A stretch of 64,000 bases of DNA from Gammaproteobacteria bacterium. GTDB lineage: Bacteria > Pseudomonadota > Gammaproteobacteria > SZUA-229. Shown piece after piece: positions 40,859 through 50,162 of this stretch (position 1 is the first letter of the stretch; the number at the start of each line of letters is the position of its first letter). The translations under genes and the position numbers were made by a program. Under the pieces are notes generated by a model, which saw only the letters and a program-made list of their open reading frames with translations, was not told where the DNA came from and did not search any database. The stretch spans positions 310,001 through 374,000 of the forward strand of contig JAOULX010000001.1 in NCBI GenBank assembly GCA_029881795.1, written 5' to 3'.

Positions 40859-41301
40859 TCGCGTTAATTCAGAGAGTTAGTCAGGCCTCTGTGCTGGTTG
40901 AGAGCCGACAGATTGCCGCAATCGGTAGCGGTTTGCTGGTGTTGTTCGGGGTCGAAAAAGGAGATACCGAAAACGAAGTGGAGCGGTTGCTTGAAAAGCT
41001 ATTGAAATACCGCGTGTTCGCTGATACGGATCAAAAAATGAACCTGAGTTTGCTGGATACGGCGGGGGAATTACTGATGGTGCCGCAATTTACGCTGGCA
41101 GCCGATACGGCAAAAGGCCTGCGTCCGAGTTTTTCATCGGCAGCGGACCCGACAGAAGGGCGACGATTGTTTGAGCTGGCTGTAAAGCGGGCTAAAAAAT
41201 CGGTGAAAACAGTCCAAAGCGGACAGTTTGGCGCAGATATGCAGGTCTCGCTGATAAATGACGGGCCAGTGACATTTTGGTTGCAAGTCAGCGCCGTCTG
41301 A
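40855..41301 (+). CDS. dtd: D-aminoacyl-tRNA deacylase
   Basis: Dtd hydrolyses D-aminoacyl-tRNAs (and Gly-tRNA-Ala), protecting translation. The 148-aa protein has the IQRVSQASV start, the SQ-containing motif region [16 protein letters not shown], and the C-terminal NDGPVTFWL with the Gly-cis-Pro-like GPVT motif. The start is TTG at 40855, overlapping the pip stop by 4 bp. A small CGCCGTC/GACGGCG hairpin at 41292-41309 covers its stop codon. Confidence 0.96.
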   Translation: MIALIQRVSQASVLVESRQIAAIGSGLLVLFGVEKGDTENEVERLLEKLLKYRVFADTDQKMNLSLLDTAGELLMVPQFTLAADTAKGLRPSFSSAADPTEGRRLFELAVKRAKKSVKTVQSGQFGADMQVSLINDGPVTFWLQVSAV

Positions 41302-41382
41302 TGACGGCGTTGTCATAAACCGTAAATTTTATTAAAAACCTGTCTAAGTGGCGGAAAATCCGTGTTTTTTTACCGTAAAGTA

Positions 41383-41409
41383 ATACAACCATTAGCCTAT
41401 CCGTTGTAT
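41383..41409 (+). promoter_or_regulatory. Inverted repeat in the his promoter region
   Basis: ATACAAC and GTTGTAT (7-bp perfect arms, 13-bp spacer) lie 33 bp upstream of hisB, overlapping the likely promoter (TATAGC at 41412-41417). It could be an operator. No His-rich leader peptide was seen in the 140-bp spacer. Confidence 0.4.
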
Positions 41410-41441
41410 CCTATAGCTTTAATTGGATCGGAGCTTACCGC

Positions 41442-42035
41442 ATGGCGGAACGCAAGGCTGAAATAAGCCGCGACACACTGGAAACTCAAATCAGTGTCAG
41501 TATTAATCTTGATGGCAGCGGACAATCTAATTTTGAAACCGGTGTTGCGTTTCTGGACCATATGATGGATCAGATTGCCCGTCATGGCATGATCGATATG
41601 GATGTGCGCGCAATGGGTGATTTGCACATCGATGCGCACCACACCGTTGAAGATATTGGTATCACTCTGGGGCAGGCGTTTAATCAGGCGATGGGCGATA
41701 AAAAGGGAATCACACGCTACGGTCATTCGTATGTGCCATTGGATGAGGCATTGTCTCGCGTGGTGATAGATTTTTCCGGCCGTCCCGGTCTCGAATTTAA
41801 TGTTGATTTTAAGCGCGCCAGTATTGGTGAGTTTGATGTTGATTTATTTCATGAGTTTTTTCAGGGCTTCGTTAACCACGCTCATGCGACCGTGCATATT
41901 GATAATATTCGCGGCCGAAATGCGCACCATATTGCTGAAACCATTTTCAAAGCCTTTGGTCGTGCATTACGAATGGCGATAGAGCCAGATCCACGGATGC
42001 AAGGTATTTTACCGTCAACCAAAGGGGCCTTGTAG
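41442..42035 (+). CDS. hisB: Imidazoleglycerol-phosphate dehydratase
   Basis: HisB dehydrates imidazoleglycerol phosphate in histidine synthesis. The 197-aa protein is the single-domain dehydratase without the histidinol-phosphatase domain found in enterics. The Mn-binding motifs HHTVEDIGI and the later [16 protein letters not shown] are intact, along with [13 protein letters not shown]. It begins the hisBHAFIE run. Confidence 0.97.
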   Translation: MAERKAEISRDTLETQISVSINLDGSGQSNFETGVAFLDHMMDQIARHGMIDMDVRAMGDLHIDAHHTVEDIGITLGQAFNQAMGDKKGITRYGHSYVPLDEALSRVVIDFSGRPGLEFNVDFKRASIGEFDVDLFHEFFQGFVNHAHATVHIDNIRGRNAHHIAETIFKAFGRALRMAIEPDPRMQGILPSTKGAL

Positions 42036-42041
42036 TTTCCG

Positions 42042-42689
42042 ATGTCACTGATTGCTGTTGTTGATTATGGTATGGGAAACCTGCGTTCGGTTTCCAAGGC
42101 GATAGAACACGTCGCTAAAAATTCGGACCGGGTTATCGTGAGCTCAAATCCTGCAGATATTAATAATGCCGACCATGTTGTGTTTCCGGGTCAGGGAGCT
42201 GCGCGTGACTGTATGCATGAGTTACAGGCACGCAAGCTCGACGCTGTGGTCTTAAAGGCCGCTGCTGAAAAACCTTTTCTGGGTATTTGCATGGGTATGC
42301 AGATTTTACTGACGCATAGTGAAGAAAACCAGGGGGTTGAATGTCTCGATCTCTATCCGGGTAATGTTCGCCGCTTTAAAGATAATATGCACGATAGTGA
42401 AGATCTAAAATTAAAAGTTCCGCATATGGGCTGGAACCGGGTTCGCTGGACCCAAGAACACCGCTTGCTGGAAAATATCGCGCAGGATAGCCGTTTTTAT
42501 TTTGTGCATAGTTATTTTGCTGAGCCATCCGATTCCTCACTGATTGCGGCGCGTTCTGATTACGGTATCGATTTTGCTTGTGCGCTGGCAAAAGATAATG
42601 TCATGGCTGTACAATTTCACCCGGAAAAAAGTGCAGCCGATGGCTTACAACTTTTAAAAAATTTCTGTCATTGGAATGGGCAGCCATAA
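42042..42689 (+). CDS. hisH: Imidazole glycerol phosphate synthase subunit HisH
   Basis: HisH is the glutaminase subunit that supplies ammonia to HisF. The 215-aa class I amidotransferase has the nucleophile Cys in GICMGMQIL, the oxyanion region FPGQGA and the catalytic His/Glu in QFHPEKS. It follows hisB by 6 bp and works with hisF (43448-44221). Confidence 0.97.
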   Translation: MSLIAVVDYGMGNLRSVSKAIEHVAKNSDRVIVSSNPADINNADHVVFPGQGAARDCMHELQARKLDAVVLKAAAEKPFLGICMGMQILLTHSEENQGVECLDLYPGNVRRFKDNMHDSEDLKLKVPHMGWNRVRWTQEHRLLENIAQDSRFYFVHSYFAEPSDSSLIAARSDYGIDFACALAKDNVMAVQFHPEKSAADGLQLLKNFCHWNGQP

Positions 42690-42716
42690 ACGAATGGAAA
42701 GTAGACGAGGCAAATT

Positions 42717-43448
42717 ATGTTATTAATTCCTGCAATTGATCTGAAAGACGGCAAATGTGTACGTTTGCGTCAGGGCGATATGGAAGATGAAACCATATTT
42801 TCAGAAGATCCTGTGGAGGTTGCGGCAAAATGGGTAGACGCTGGCGCACGCCGATTGCATTTGGTTGATTTAAATGGTGCTTTTGCTGGCGAGCCTAAAA
42901 ACGCCGCCATTGTGCATGAAATATGTAAAGCATTTCCTGATTTACCGGTACAAATTGGCGGAGGTATTCGCAGTGAAGAAACGATCGAAACCTATCTTGA
43001 TGCCGGTGTGCGATACGTGATTGTTGGTACCAAGGCTGTTCAGGAATCACATTTTGTACCTGAAATCTGTGCCGAGTTTCCAACCCATATCATTGTCGGT
43101 CTTGATGCAAAAGACGGCAAAGTAGCAACAGATGGCTGGTCAAAATTATCCAAGCACGATGTGATTGATATGGCCAAGCGCTTTGAAGAGGACGGTGTAG
43201 AGTCCATTATTTATACCGATATTTCACGCGATGGCATGATGCAAGGTGTTAACGTCGAAGCCACCGTGAGACTGGCGCGGGCGATAAATATTCCGGTTAT
43301 CGCATCCGGTGGTATCACTAATATGGATGATATTAAGGCACTTGCTGCGGTTGAAGATGAAGGGATTATGGGTGCGATTACCGGTCGTGCAATTTACGAG
43401 GGCACGCTGGATCTAAAAGAAGCTCAGAACTGGGTTGATAACCGTTAA
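42717..43448 (+). CDS. hisA: ProFAR isomerase
   Basis: HisA isomerises ProFAR to PRFAR by an Amadori rearrangement. It is a 243-aa TIM barrel. The catalytic Asp pair lies in [14 protein letters not shown] and in [13 protein letters not shown]; phosphate loops are QIGGGIRS and ASGGITN. Its last base is the A of the hisF start (TAATG), so translation is coupled. Confidence 0.98.
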   Translation: MLLIPAIDLKDGKCVRLRQGDMEDETIFSEDPVEVAAKWVDAGARRLHLVDLNGAFAGEPKNAAIVHEICKAFPDLPVQIGGGIRSEETIETYLDAGVRYVIVGTKAVQESHFVPEICAEFPTHIIVGLDAKDGKVATDGWSKLSKHDVIDMAKRFEEDGVESIIYTDISRDGMMQGVNVEATVRLARAINIPVIASGGITNMDDIKALAAVEDEGIMGAITGRAIYEGTLDLKEAQNWVDNR

Positions 43449-44221
43449 TGTCACTTGCTAAACGAATTATTCCCTGTCTGGATGTGGCCAATGGCCGCGT
43501 CGTTAAAGGTGTGCAATTTGTCGATATCCGCGATGCCGGTGACCCGGTCGAAGTGGCTCGCCGCTATGATGCTGAAGGTGCCGATGAAATTACCTTTCTA
43601 GACATCACCGCCACATCCGATGATCGCGATACCATTATTCATGTGGTTGAGCAGGTCGCTGAACAGGTTTTTATACCGTTGACAGTCGGCGGAGGTGTGC
43701 GCTCAGTGGATGATGTGCGTCGTTTACTGAATGCAGGTGCTGATAAAGTGGCGATTAATTCGGCCGCAATATTCAGGCCTGAATTTGTTAAAGAAGCTGC
43801 CGACAAAGTTGGTTCACAATGCATTGTGGTGGCGATAGATGCAAAACGCGTCAGTGCTGAAGGTGAAGCCAATAAGTGGGAAATCTTTACTCATGGCGGT
43901 CGCAAACCAACCGGTATTGATGCGGTTGAATGGGCAATAAAAATGGTTGCGTTTGGTGCCGGTGAAATACTCTTAACCAGCATGGATCGAGACGGCACGA
44001 AAATTGGTTTTGATCTTGATTTAACACGCGCCATTACCGATGCGGTTAATGTGCCGGTGATAGCATCTGGTGGTGTGGGTAATCTTGACCATCTGGCTGA
44101 GGGCGTCATTAAAGGTCATGCCGATGCGGTTTTGGCTGCCAGTATTTTTCATTTTGCAGAATATTCTGTCGGCGAAGCCAAACAGCATATGGCTAGTTGC
44201 GGCATAGAAGTGCGGCTTTAA
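43448..44221 (+). CDS. hisF: Imidazole glycerol phosphate synthase subunit HisF
   Basis: HisF is the cyclase subunit forming imidazoleglycerol phosphate and AICAR. The 257-aa TIM barrel has the catalytic Asp in [14 protein letters not shown] and in [13 protein letters not shown], with phosphate loops TVGGGVRS and ASGGVGN. It is coupled to hisI by a one-base overlap. Confidence 0.98.
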   Translation: MSLAKRIIPCLDVANGRVVKGVQFVDIRDAGDPVEVARRYDAEGADEITFLDITATSDDRDTIIHVVEQVAEQVFIPLTVGGGVRSVDDVRRLLNAGADKVAINSAAIFRPEFVKEAADKVGSQCIVVAIDAKRVSAEGEANKWEIFTHGGRKPTGIDAVEWAIKMVAFGAGEILLTSMDRDGTKIGFDLDLTRAITDAVNVPVIASGGVGNLDHLAEGVIKGHADAVLAASIFHFAEYSVGEAKQHMASCGIEVRL

Positions 44222-44616
44222 TGAATAATGATAAGACAGACTGGCTGAATCAGGTAAAATGGACAGCGGATGGCTTGGTGCCGGTTATTGCTCAGGATGA
44301 AAAAAGCGGCCGGATTCTCATGATGGCATGGATGAGCCGGCAATCGCTGGCAATGACGGCAGAAAAAAATGAAGCGGTGTACTGGTCTCGTTCACGCAAG
44401 AAACTGTGGCACAAAGGCGAAAGCTCAGGCCACATACAGAAAGTAAAATCAATTCGTCTGGACTGCGATGCAGACGTGATTGTTTTACAGGTCGAACAGC
44501 TTGGCGGGATTGCCTGTCATACTGGTCGTGAGAGCTGCTTTTATAGTGAGTTAAAAGACAATCAGTGGCAGGTTGTTGATGCTGTCATAAAAGACCCGAA
44601 GGAAATCTACCAATGA
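44221..44616 (+). CDS. hisI: Phosphoribosyl-AMP cyclohydrolase
   Basis: HisI opens the adenine ring of PR-AMP. It is 131 aa from ATG 44221. The Zn/Mg ligands are visible in [11 protein letters not shown] and [13 protein letters not shown] (Cys and His residues). A frame from 44197 would overlap hisF further and is rejected. HisI and HisE are separate genes here, not fused as in enterics; they overlap by 4 bp. Confidence 0.97.
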   Translation: MNNDKTDWLNQVKWTADGLVPVIAQDEKSGRILMMAWMSRQSLAMTAEKNEAVYWSRSRKKLWHKGESSGHIQKVKSIRLDCDADVIVLQVEQLGGIACHTGRESCFYSELKDNQWQVVDAVIKDPKEIYQ

Positions 44617-44936
44617 GCAATGATGTCCTGACGCGTCTTGAAGAAGTTCTGGAAGCACGTAAAGCTGCAGACCCGGATTCGTCTTATGTTGCCAGTCTTT
44701 ATCATAAAGGACTGGATTCGATTTTAAAAAAAATCGGTGAAGAAGCCACAGAAACAGTCATGGCTGCAAAAGACGGAGAGAAGGAAAAAATAATCTATGA
44801 AACCGCAGATCTGTGGTTTCACTGCATGGTGTTGTTAAGCCAACAAAATATAAAAGCTGACGACGTATTAAAAGAACTTGATCGTCGTTTTGGTTTGTCG
44901 GGGTTAGAAGAAAAAGCATCCCGCAAATCTGATTAA
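44613..44936 (+). CDS. hisE: Phosphoribosyl-ATP pyrophosphatase
   Basis: HisE hydrolyses PR-ATP to PR-AMP and is a MazG-like helical protein of 107 aa. The metal motifs [15 protein letters not shown] and ETADLWFH match the family. It overlaps hisI by 4 bp (ATGA). tatA starts 36 bp downstream, so the his and tat genes may share a transcript; hisG, hisD and hisC are not in this window. Confidence 0.96.
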   Translation: MSNDVLTRLEEVLEARKAADPDSSYVASLYHKGLDSILKKIGEEATETVMAAKDGEKEKIIYETADLWFHCMVLLSQQNIKADDVLKELDRRFGLSGLEEKASRKSD

Positions 44937-44972
44937 GTAACCGATTTAAAAAATATATTTCTGGAGAGTAAA

Positions 44973-45203
44973 ATGGGTATTAGTATCTGGCAACTGGTGA
45001 TTATTCTGGGCATTGTGATTTTGCTGTTTGGCACAAAAAAACTACGCAATGTCGGTGGTGACTTGGGTAATGCCATCAAGAGTTTTAAAAAAGCGGTTAA
45101 GTCAGGCGAAGAAGAAGCCAGCAATGAGCAGATTGTAAAAAAAGAAGATGGTCGTGTCATCGATGCTGAAGTCAGCAAAGAAAAAAACGAAAACAAATCT
45201 TAA
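44973..45203 (+). CDS. tatA: Sec-independent translocase subunit TatA
   Basis: TatA forms the pore-like assembly of the twin-arginine export system. The 76-aa protein has one N-terminal membrane helix (about residues 3-20), the FGTKKL hinge and an amphipathic helix ([15 protein letters not shown]), followed by a charged tail. It begins with MGISIWQL, typical of TatA rather than TatB. Confidence 0.95.
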   Translation: MGISIWQLVIILGIVILLFGTKKLRNVGGDLGNAIKSFKKAVKSGEEEASNEQIVKKEDGRVIDAEVSKEKNENKS

Positions 45204-45250
45204 TGCAATTATAAAAATCTGAACGACTTTACTTAACGGGCAGTTAATAC

Positions 45251-45775
45251 ATGTTTGATATTGGTTTCTGGGAAATCATGCTGATTTCCATTCTCGCAAT
45301 GGTTGTGATCGGCCCTGAGCGACTGCCCGGTGTTGCGCGTACTGCTGGACACTGGTTTGGTAAGGCTCGTCGTTTTGTAGAAGGTGTTAAAAGTGATGTT
45401 GAAAGCGAGTTTGACACCACCGAGTTAAAACGCCTTTTACATAACCAGGAAGTTCAGCTCAAAGAATTACAAAGTAAAGTTAACAGCGAAGCCGGCGATA
45501 TCCGCAGTGGCTTTTCATACAATCTCGATGATGAGAAAGCCGCTAGTGATAACGATCAGACTGATGATTATCTTGAGTTTATGGATGAAGACGAGGAAAA
45601 GGATCACGAGCAAATAGCGGCTGAAAAGGCAGAAAAAGCCCGGCAGAATTCGCAACAAAAAGTGGCCGATAAAGCTCAGCTATCTGAGAAACCGGATGCG
45701 CACAGTGAACAAACAACGAATGATGACAAACTAATGGTCACCGACACAGACAAGCAACCCAGACATGACGGATAA
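45251..45775 (+). CDS. tatB: Sec-independent translocase subunit TatB
   Basis: TatB is part of the substrate receptor complex with TatC. The 174-aa protein has the MFDIGFWEI start, the GPERLP hinge (Glu and Pro of TatB), an amphipathic helix, and a long acidic Gln/Glu/Lys-rich tail (about residues 85-174). Its end overlaps the tatC start by 11 bp. Confidence 0.95.
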   Translation: MFDIGFWEIMLISILAMVVIGPERLPGVARTAGHWFGKARRFVEGVKSDVESEFDTTELKRLLHNQEVQLKELQSKVNSEAGDIRSGFSYNLDDEKAASDNDQTDDYLEFMDEDEEKDHEQIAAEKAEKARQNSQQKVADKAQLSEKPDAHSEQTTNDDKLMVTDTDKQPRHDG

Positions 45776-46649
45776 CAGCATTTCCCCCGACGCAAATCAA
45801 CAGGAAGAAAAAGGCTTTATGTCGCATTTGCTGGAGTTACGTGATCGCATGATGCGTATGACACTGGCCGTACTGATCTTATTTCTGGCATTGTTTAGTT
45901 TTTCAGAAGAAATTTTTACCTTTGTCGCGCAGCCTCTTATTTCCTTAATGCCAGAAGGCACGTCAATGATCGCAACCGGCGTGGCAGCGCCTTTTTTGGT
46001 GCCGTTCAAACTGGTATTAATGGTCTCTGTGTTTCTGGCAGTGCCGTATTTGCTGTATGAAATATGGGCATTTGTGGCCCCTGGTCTGTATAAAAATGAA
46101 AAATCACTGGCAGCACCGATCCTGGTATCCAGTATTGTTTTGTTTTACTGCGGCGTTGCCTTTGCGTACTATGTTTTATTCCCGCTACTGTTCGGGTTCT
46201 TAATTGCAATTTCGCCGCAAGGCGTGGTTATGATGACCGATATCGGTCAGTATCTGGATTTTATACTGGCTATATTTTTTGCTTTCGGTATTGCTTTTGA
46301 AGTGCCGATCGCGGTTTTTCTGCTAATTATGATCGGTGCTACCACGCCGGATGCGCTGGCAGAAAAAAGACCTTATATCGTTGTCGGTGCATTTGTTATT
46401 GGTATGCTATTAACACCACCCGATATAATTTCTCAGACCATTCTGGCGCTGCCGATGTTGTTTTTGTTTGAGGCAGGCTTGCTGATTTCACGCATCGTAC
46501 TGAAACGTCGTGCCGAGCAGGCAGATGACGACGATGACTATCATGAAATGTCAGACGATGAAATGGAATCGGAACTTGACCGGCTTGATGCAGAAGAGAA
46601 TGAGATTGTGTTTGACGGCCAAGAGTCCGATGAAAAAACTGATAAATAG
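45765..46649 (+). CDS. tatC: Sec-independent translocase subunit TatC
   Basis: TatC binds twin-arginine signal peptides. It is 294 aa with six membrane helices. Conserved blocks are FMSHLLELRDRM at the N-terminus and the periplasmic/cytoplasmic loop YEIWAFVAPGLYKNE. The last ~45 residues form an unusually acidic tail (ADDDDDYHEMSDDEM), longer than in E. coli. Confidence 0.96.
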   Translation: MTDNSISPDANQQEEKGFMSHLLELRDRMMRMTLAVLILFLALFSFSEEIFTFVAQPLISLMPEGTSMIATGVAAPFLVPFKLVLMVSVFLAVPYLLYEIWAFVAPGLYKNEKSLAAPILVSSIVLFYCGVAFAYYVLFPLLFGFLIAISPQGVVMMTDIGQYLDFILAIFFAFGIAFEVPIAVFLLIMIGATTPDALAEKRPYIVVGAFVIGMLLTPPDIISQTILALPMLFLFEAGLLISRIVLKRRAEQADDDDDYHEMSDDEMESELDRLDAEENEIVFDGQESDEKTDK

Positions 46650-46735
46650 CATACAGGCATGTTATTGTAGTGGTCAGACAGATGCATCTTGATGACTCAT
46701 AGTGTTAAACAGACTGCTGGTATCAATCTAATCTG

Positions 46736-47869
46736 ATGAATACGGAAATTGATAGACTAAAGGCTGAAAATAAAAACCTCCAGCATCAGATGAATAATTT
46801 GATGCGCAATGCCCGCCTTAACGAAGAAAAACTGCAGCGATTTTCTGAAATGGAGCTGCTGTTAATCAGTACGCACTCACTGCGTGATTTACTGCAAATT
46901 GTTATTAATAACTACCGTAATGCATTTGACCTTAATGCGGTTACGCTGATCCTGATTGATCCCGAATATGAATTGCTACGATTTCTTGATGAAACGGGAT
47001 TACAGGCCGATCAGTTACCAGAGTTAAAACTGGTGGCCGATCCGGCTGATGTCGAAAAATGGTTTGATCTGCAACTTTCACCACGATTAATGGCCTATCA
47101 GCAAGAGCATCAAGTACTGTTTGCCGGTTCACAGGCGGTATTACAGTCAGTCGCGCTTATACCGCTGATTCGTCAAGGCAAGCTGATCGGAAGTCTTAAT
47201 CTGGGTAGCAACCGGCATGAACGGTTCCAGCAGTCTAATAGTACCGATTTTTTACAGCGGCTGGCTGCAATCGTATCGATTTGTATCGAAAATGCGCTCA
47301 ATGTTACTAAACTTGAGCGCATTGGCATGACTGATCCGTTAACGGCTGTGTATAACCGTCGATTCTTTGAGCGACGACTGATCGAAGTGGTTTCGAGTTC
47401 GGTGCGCTATAGCTATGAACTCAGTTGTATGTTTCTCGATGTTGATCACTTTAAACGGGTTAATGATAATCTCGGGCATCAGGTCGGCGATCTGGTGTTG
47501 CGAGAAGTGGCTGCTATTATCGATCAGCATCTGCGTGGCAGTGATATGGTGGCGCGTTATGGGGGTGAAGAGTTTGTTGTGTTATTGCCTCAAACCCCGG
47601 CTAATGATGCGCGGATGGTAGCTGAGCGCATAAGAGAAAGTTTGGCCATGCACCAGTTTAATCTGGCTGAAGGAAAAACATTACAGGTCAATATCTCAAT
47701 CGGTGTTGCTGGTATGGAATTAAGCAAAATGGGTGGTGAGGTGATTGATTTGGGGCGAGAGCTGGTAAAAAGAGCTGATCTGGCTTTGCTTGAGGCCAAG
47801 AGTACCGGCCGTAATAAAGTGGTAATGGCTGAGGTATTTGTCGAAAAAACAGAGCTGGAAACCAGCTGA
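46736..47869 (+). CDS. Cytoplasmic diguanylate cyclase with DUF484/GAF-like sensor domain
   Basis: A 377-aa soluble signalling protein. Residues 1-40 form a coiled coil (DRLKAENKNLQHQM). Residues about 45-190 are a GAF-like domain resembling DUF484. The C-terminal GGDEF domain has an intact YGGEEF (276-280) and an RxxD inhibitory site at 267-270, exactly five residues before it, so it is probably an active, product-inhibited cyclase. No EAL domain is present. It lies after tatC with an 86-bp gap. Confidence 0.92.
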   Translation: MNTEIDRLKAENKNLQHQMNNLMRNARLNEEKLQRFSEMELLLISTHSLRDLLQIVINNYRNAFDLNAVTLILIDPEYELLRFLDETGLQADQLPELKLVADPADVEKWFDLQLSPRLMAYQQEHQVLFAGSQAVLQSVALIPLIRQGKLIGSLNLGSNRHERFQQSNSTDFLQRLAAIVSICIENALNVTKLERIGMTDPLTAVYNRRFFERRLIEVVSSSVRYSYELSCMFLDVDHFKRVNDNLGHQVGDLVLREVAAIIDQHLRGSDMVARYGGEEFVVLLPQTPANDARMVAERIRESLAMHQFNLAEGKTLQVNISIGVAGMELSKMGGEVIDLGRELVKRADLALLEAKSTGRNKVVMAEVFVEKTELETS

Positions 47870-47905
47870 AGAAAATATCGCTAATAAAATTAAAAATAAA
47901 AAAAG

Positions 47906-47938
47906 CAAAAAAAAGGCCATTAGTAAACTAATGGCCTT
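47906..47938 (-). terminator. Strong minus-strand terminator hairpin, no obvious gene
   Basis: A perfect 12-bp stem AAGGCCATTAGT / ACTAATGGCCTT has a two-base loop. The plus-strand flank is A8 on the left, so read on the minus strand it is followed by eight T residues. On the plus strand no T-run follows. It therefore best terminates a minus-strand transcript, but the next minus-strand gene to the right ends at 50204. Confidence 0.8.
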
Positions 47939-48372
47939 ACAAGAGGATATTTACATATAACAATGACTTCATTAAACGAAAAGTCTTATGAAGACATAAA
48001 GCGATCAGTGTTTGAGCAATGACGCTTAGGGGGTATTAGAATCCTTCTTGGGTAAGAATAATACTGGGTTAACGGCGTAACCAATTAGGGGTTTACCCTA
48101 GTGGTCATGGTGAAGGCCTTTAATAATACATATTTTAGTCTTTTTTATTTTTAATCGCGTCAGTATTCGGCGAATAAAACAGCCGATTTTAATGATCAAT
48201 CGTAGAACGGATCAGCGCTTTTAGCGCCACAGGGCTTCATTTTGTCAATAATGAGACCTGTTTACAATTTACCCATGAATTTTATGCTATCTTTATAAGC
48301 TGAATACTAATAATAACGCATTGTAGCGATGCCGATTCGCTGGTTGTTAGCGGCATCCGTTGGGAAAGAAGA
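47939..48372. other. 434-bp gene-free region with repeat and inverted-repeat motifs
   Basis: No plausible open frame is present on either strand. The region holds TAGGG-GTTTA-CCCTA, a perfect inverted repeat at 48086-48100. A related TTAGGGGGTATTA element lies at 48027-48039, about 59 bp upstream. GGTTA...TAACC is at 48067-48082. The rest is AT-rich and precedes the protease start. It may contain the promoter of the protease gene and a minus-strand RNA that ends at the 47906-47938 hairpin. Confidence 0.5.
48086..48100. promoter_or_regulatory. Perfect inverted repeat, candidate regulator site
   Basis: TAGGG and CCCTA flank GTTTA. A similar GGGG-containing element lies upstream at 48027-48039. 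Their spacing of about 59 bp and their presence in a gene-free region suggest regulator binding; the regulator is unknown. Confidence 0.4.
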
Positions 48373-50151
48373 ATGTCTATTAAAACGATAAAACACAGTT
48401 TACTGAGTCTGACACTAGCACTAACTGCTCTGCTGGGCGCGCAACAGGCATCTGCAGAAGCTACTTATCAAACACGGATTGTTGGTGGTACGGAGTCCAC
48501 TCAGGGCCAGTGGCCGTGGATGGTGTTGTTATCTTCTTCTAGTCATTCTAATGGGGCTAATCCACCACCACCTGCCTACCCAGGTGACCCTGCTGCCATA
48601 CCCGGCATTCCCCATTTTTTTTGCGGAGCCACGCTCATTTCAGAACAGTGGGTGCTCACAGCAGCGCACTGTGTGGTGAATGATTCTGCCGCCGATGTTT
48701 TTGCTTTTGTTGGTTTACACGACAAAAATGATACCAGTATTGCAGCCACTGGGATAAGTCAGATTATTGTGCACCCGGATTATGATGATCTTACATCAGA
48801 TAATGATATCGCTTTATTAAAGCTGGCAACGCCGGCAACTGGTGCGGCAACCGTATCGTTTATTGATTCAAGTACGGCTACACTGCTAAACCCCGGTAAT
48901 AATGTCAATGTGGTTGGCTGGGGTGGCGTGGTTGCGCAACCCGCAAGCACAAGCTCTAGTCTGCCTTCGCTGTCACAAAGTTACCCCGACATTCTGCGTG
49001 ATGTCAGCATGCCTTATATTTCAAATACCGATTGTAATGCCGTGATGAATGGCCGTGTCACCGATAACATGATGTGTGCCGGCGTACCACAGGGTGGTGT
49101 CGATTCCTGTCAGGGCGATAGTGGTGGGCCTTTGGTGTTTTCAAATGATAACGGTGCCAGCTGGATTCAGGCCGGTATCGTCAGCTGGGGATACGGATGT
49201 GCCGATGCCAGTGCATACGGTGTTTATACCCGGGTGCAGAGCTATAGCGACTGGGTTACACGAGCGATCAACGGGGTAACACCAAGTATACGTTTTGGTA
49301 GCTGGATTCCCGGCAAGGTCGCTACAGCTCAAATAAATATTGAAAACAGCTCCGGTGTTGATTTTGACTTTACTTCCACGATTAGCAGCAATAATGCTGC
49401 TTTCATTGTGAGCGATAATTGCCAAACAACTTTAATTGCCGGTCAGTCTTGTTCGGTTGATCTTACTTTTTCAGCTTCTGTTGAAGGTGTTTATAACGGT
49501 CTCGTTTCTTATACGACAAATTCACCGGTTCTGTCAGTTGTTGGCGTGGATGTTGTAGCAACGCTTACTTCAGAGGTTAGCTTTAATCTGGTTGAAGCGG
49601 ATAATTCGATACAATGGGCTTTAGGAGGGGATAATAGCTGGACTGAGCAGCAAGTAACGACGGATGGTAGGTATTCATTCCAGTCCGGCACGATTACCCA
49701 TAATCAGAACAGTAGTTTGTTGGCTTATGTGAACGTGGCGGGTACTGCCAGAGATGTTTATTTTGACTGGAAAGCTTGTTCTGAAGCTACCTATGACTTC
49801 CTGGAATTATGGGTTGATAATAAAAAAATCGATGCTCGTTCAGGGAATGCCGTTTGGGCTCGTAAAATGGTGACATTAGCAGGGGCTGGTGACCATGTGA
49901 TTGAGTGGCGCTATAACAAAGACTACGTCGCGGACTATGGTGCCGATGCTGGCTGGGTCACTAATATAACACTGGATGCTGCTTCTGCTAACCCGTTGCC
50001 GCAACACAGTACCAGCTGCGCGCCGGTTGCTACGCCAGAACCAACAGCGCCGGTTTCATCAGGCGGTGGCGGTGCGGCTATATCAGCTTGGGCCTATCTG
50101 GTGTTTGCGATGCCGTTATTGATGCGTCGTCGTTTTAACAGGGCGTCTTAA
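48373..50151 (+). CDS. Secreted trypsin-like serine protease with GlyGly-CTERM tail
   Basis: A 592-aa exported S1 protease. The signal peptide (residues 1-28, ending ASAEA) is followed by the activation-type N-terminus RIVGGTES. The triad is His99 (TAAHC), Asp145 (DNDIALLKL) and Ser250 (GDSGGP); Asp244 sits six residues before the Ser, giving trypsin-like specificity. Residues about 300-390 and 400-540 look like two beta-sandwich domains. The end is GGGG (564-567), a hydrophobic segment, then RRRFNRAS. This is the GlyGly-CTERM signal processed by rhombosortase, used by type II-secreted proteins that are anchored on the cell surface. The start has a GGGAAAG site. Confidence 0.93.
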   Translation: MSIKTIKHSLLSLTLALTALLGAQQASAEATYQTRIVGGTESTQGQWPWMVLLSSSSHSNGANPPPPAYPGDPAAIPGIPHFFCGATLISEQWVLTAAHCVVNDSAADVFAFVGLHDKNDTSIAATGISQIIVHPDYDDLTSDNDIALLKLATPATGAATVSFIDSSTATLLNPGNNVNVVGWGGVVAQPASTSSSLPSLSQSYPDILRDVSMPYISNTDCNAVMNGRVTDNMMCAGVPQGGVDSCQGDSGGPLVFSNDNGASWIQAGIVSWGYGCADASAYGVYTRVQSYSDWVTRAINGVTPSIRFGSWIPGKVATAQINIENSSGVDFDFTSTISSNNAAFIVSDNCQTTLIAGQSCSVDLTFSASVEGVYNGLVSYTTNSPVLSVVGVDVVATLTSEVSFNLVEADNSIQWALGGDNSWTEQQVTTDGRYSFQSGTITHNQNSSLLAYVNVAGTARDVYFDWKACSEATYDFLELWVDNKKIDARSGNAVWARKMVTLAGAGDHVIEWRYNKDYVADYGADAGWVTNITLDAASANPLPQHSTSCAPVATPEPTAPVSSGGGGAAISAWAYLVFAMPLLMRRRFNRAS

Positions 50152-50162
50152 GGTTTGATCAA

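Noticed and set aside
41292..41309. Terminator after dtd
   Set aside because: A 7-bp stem overlaps the stop codon but has no T-run behind it, so it is not called a terminator.
47870..48372. A hidden small gene or pseudogene in the 500-bp gap
   Set aside because: No start-to-stop frame with a ribosome-binding site or coding-like composition was found on either strand.
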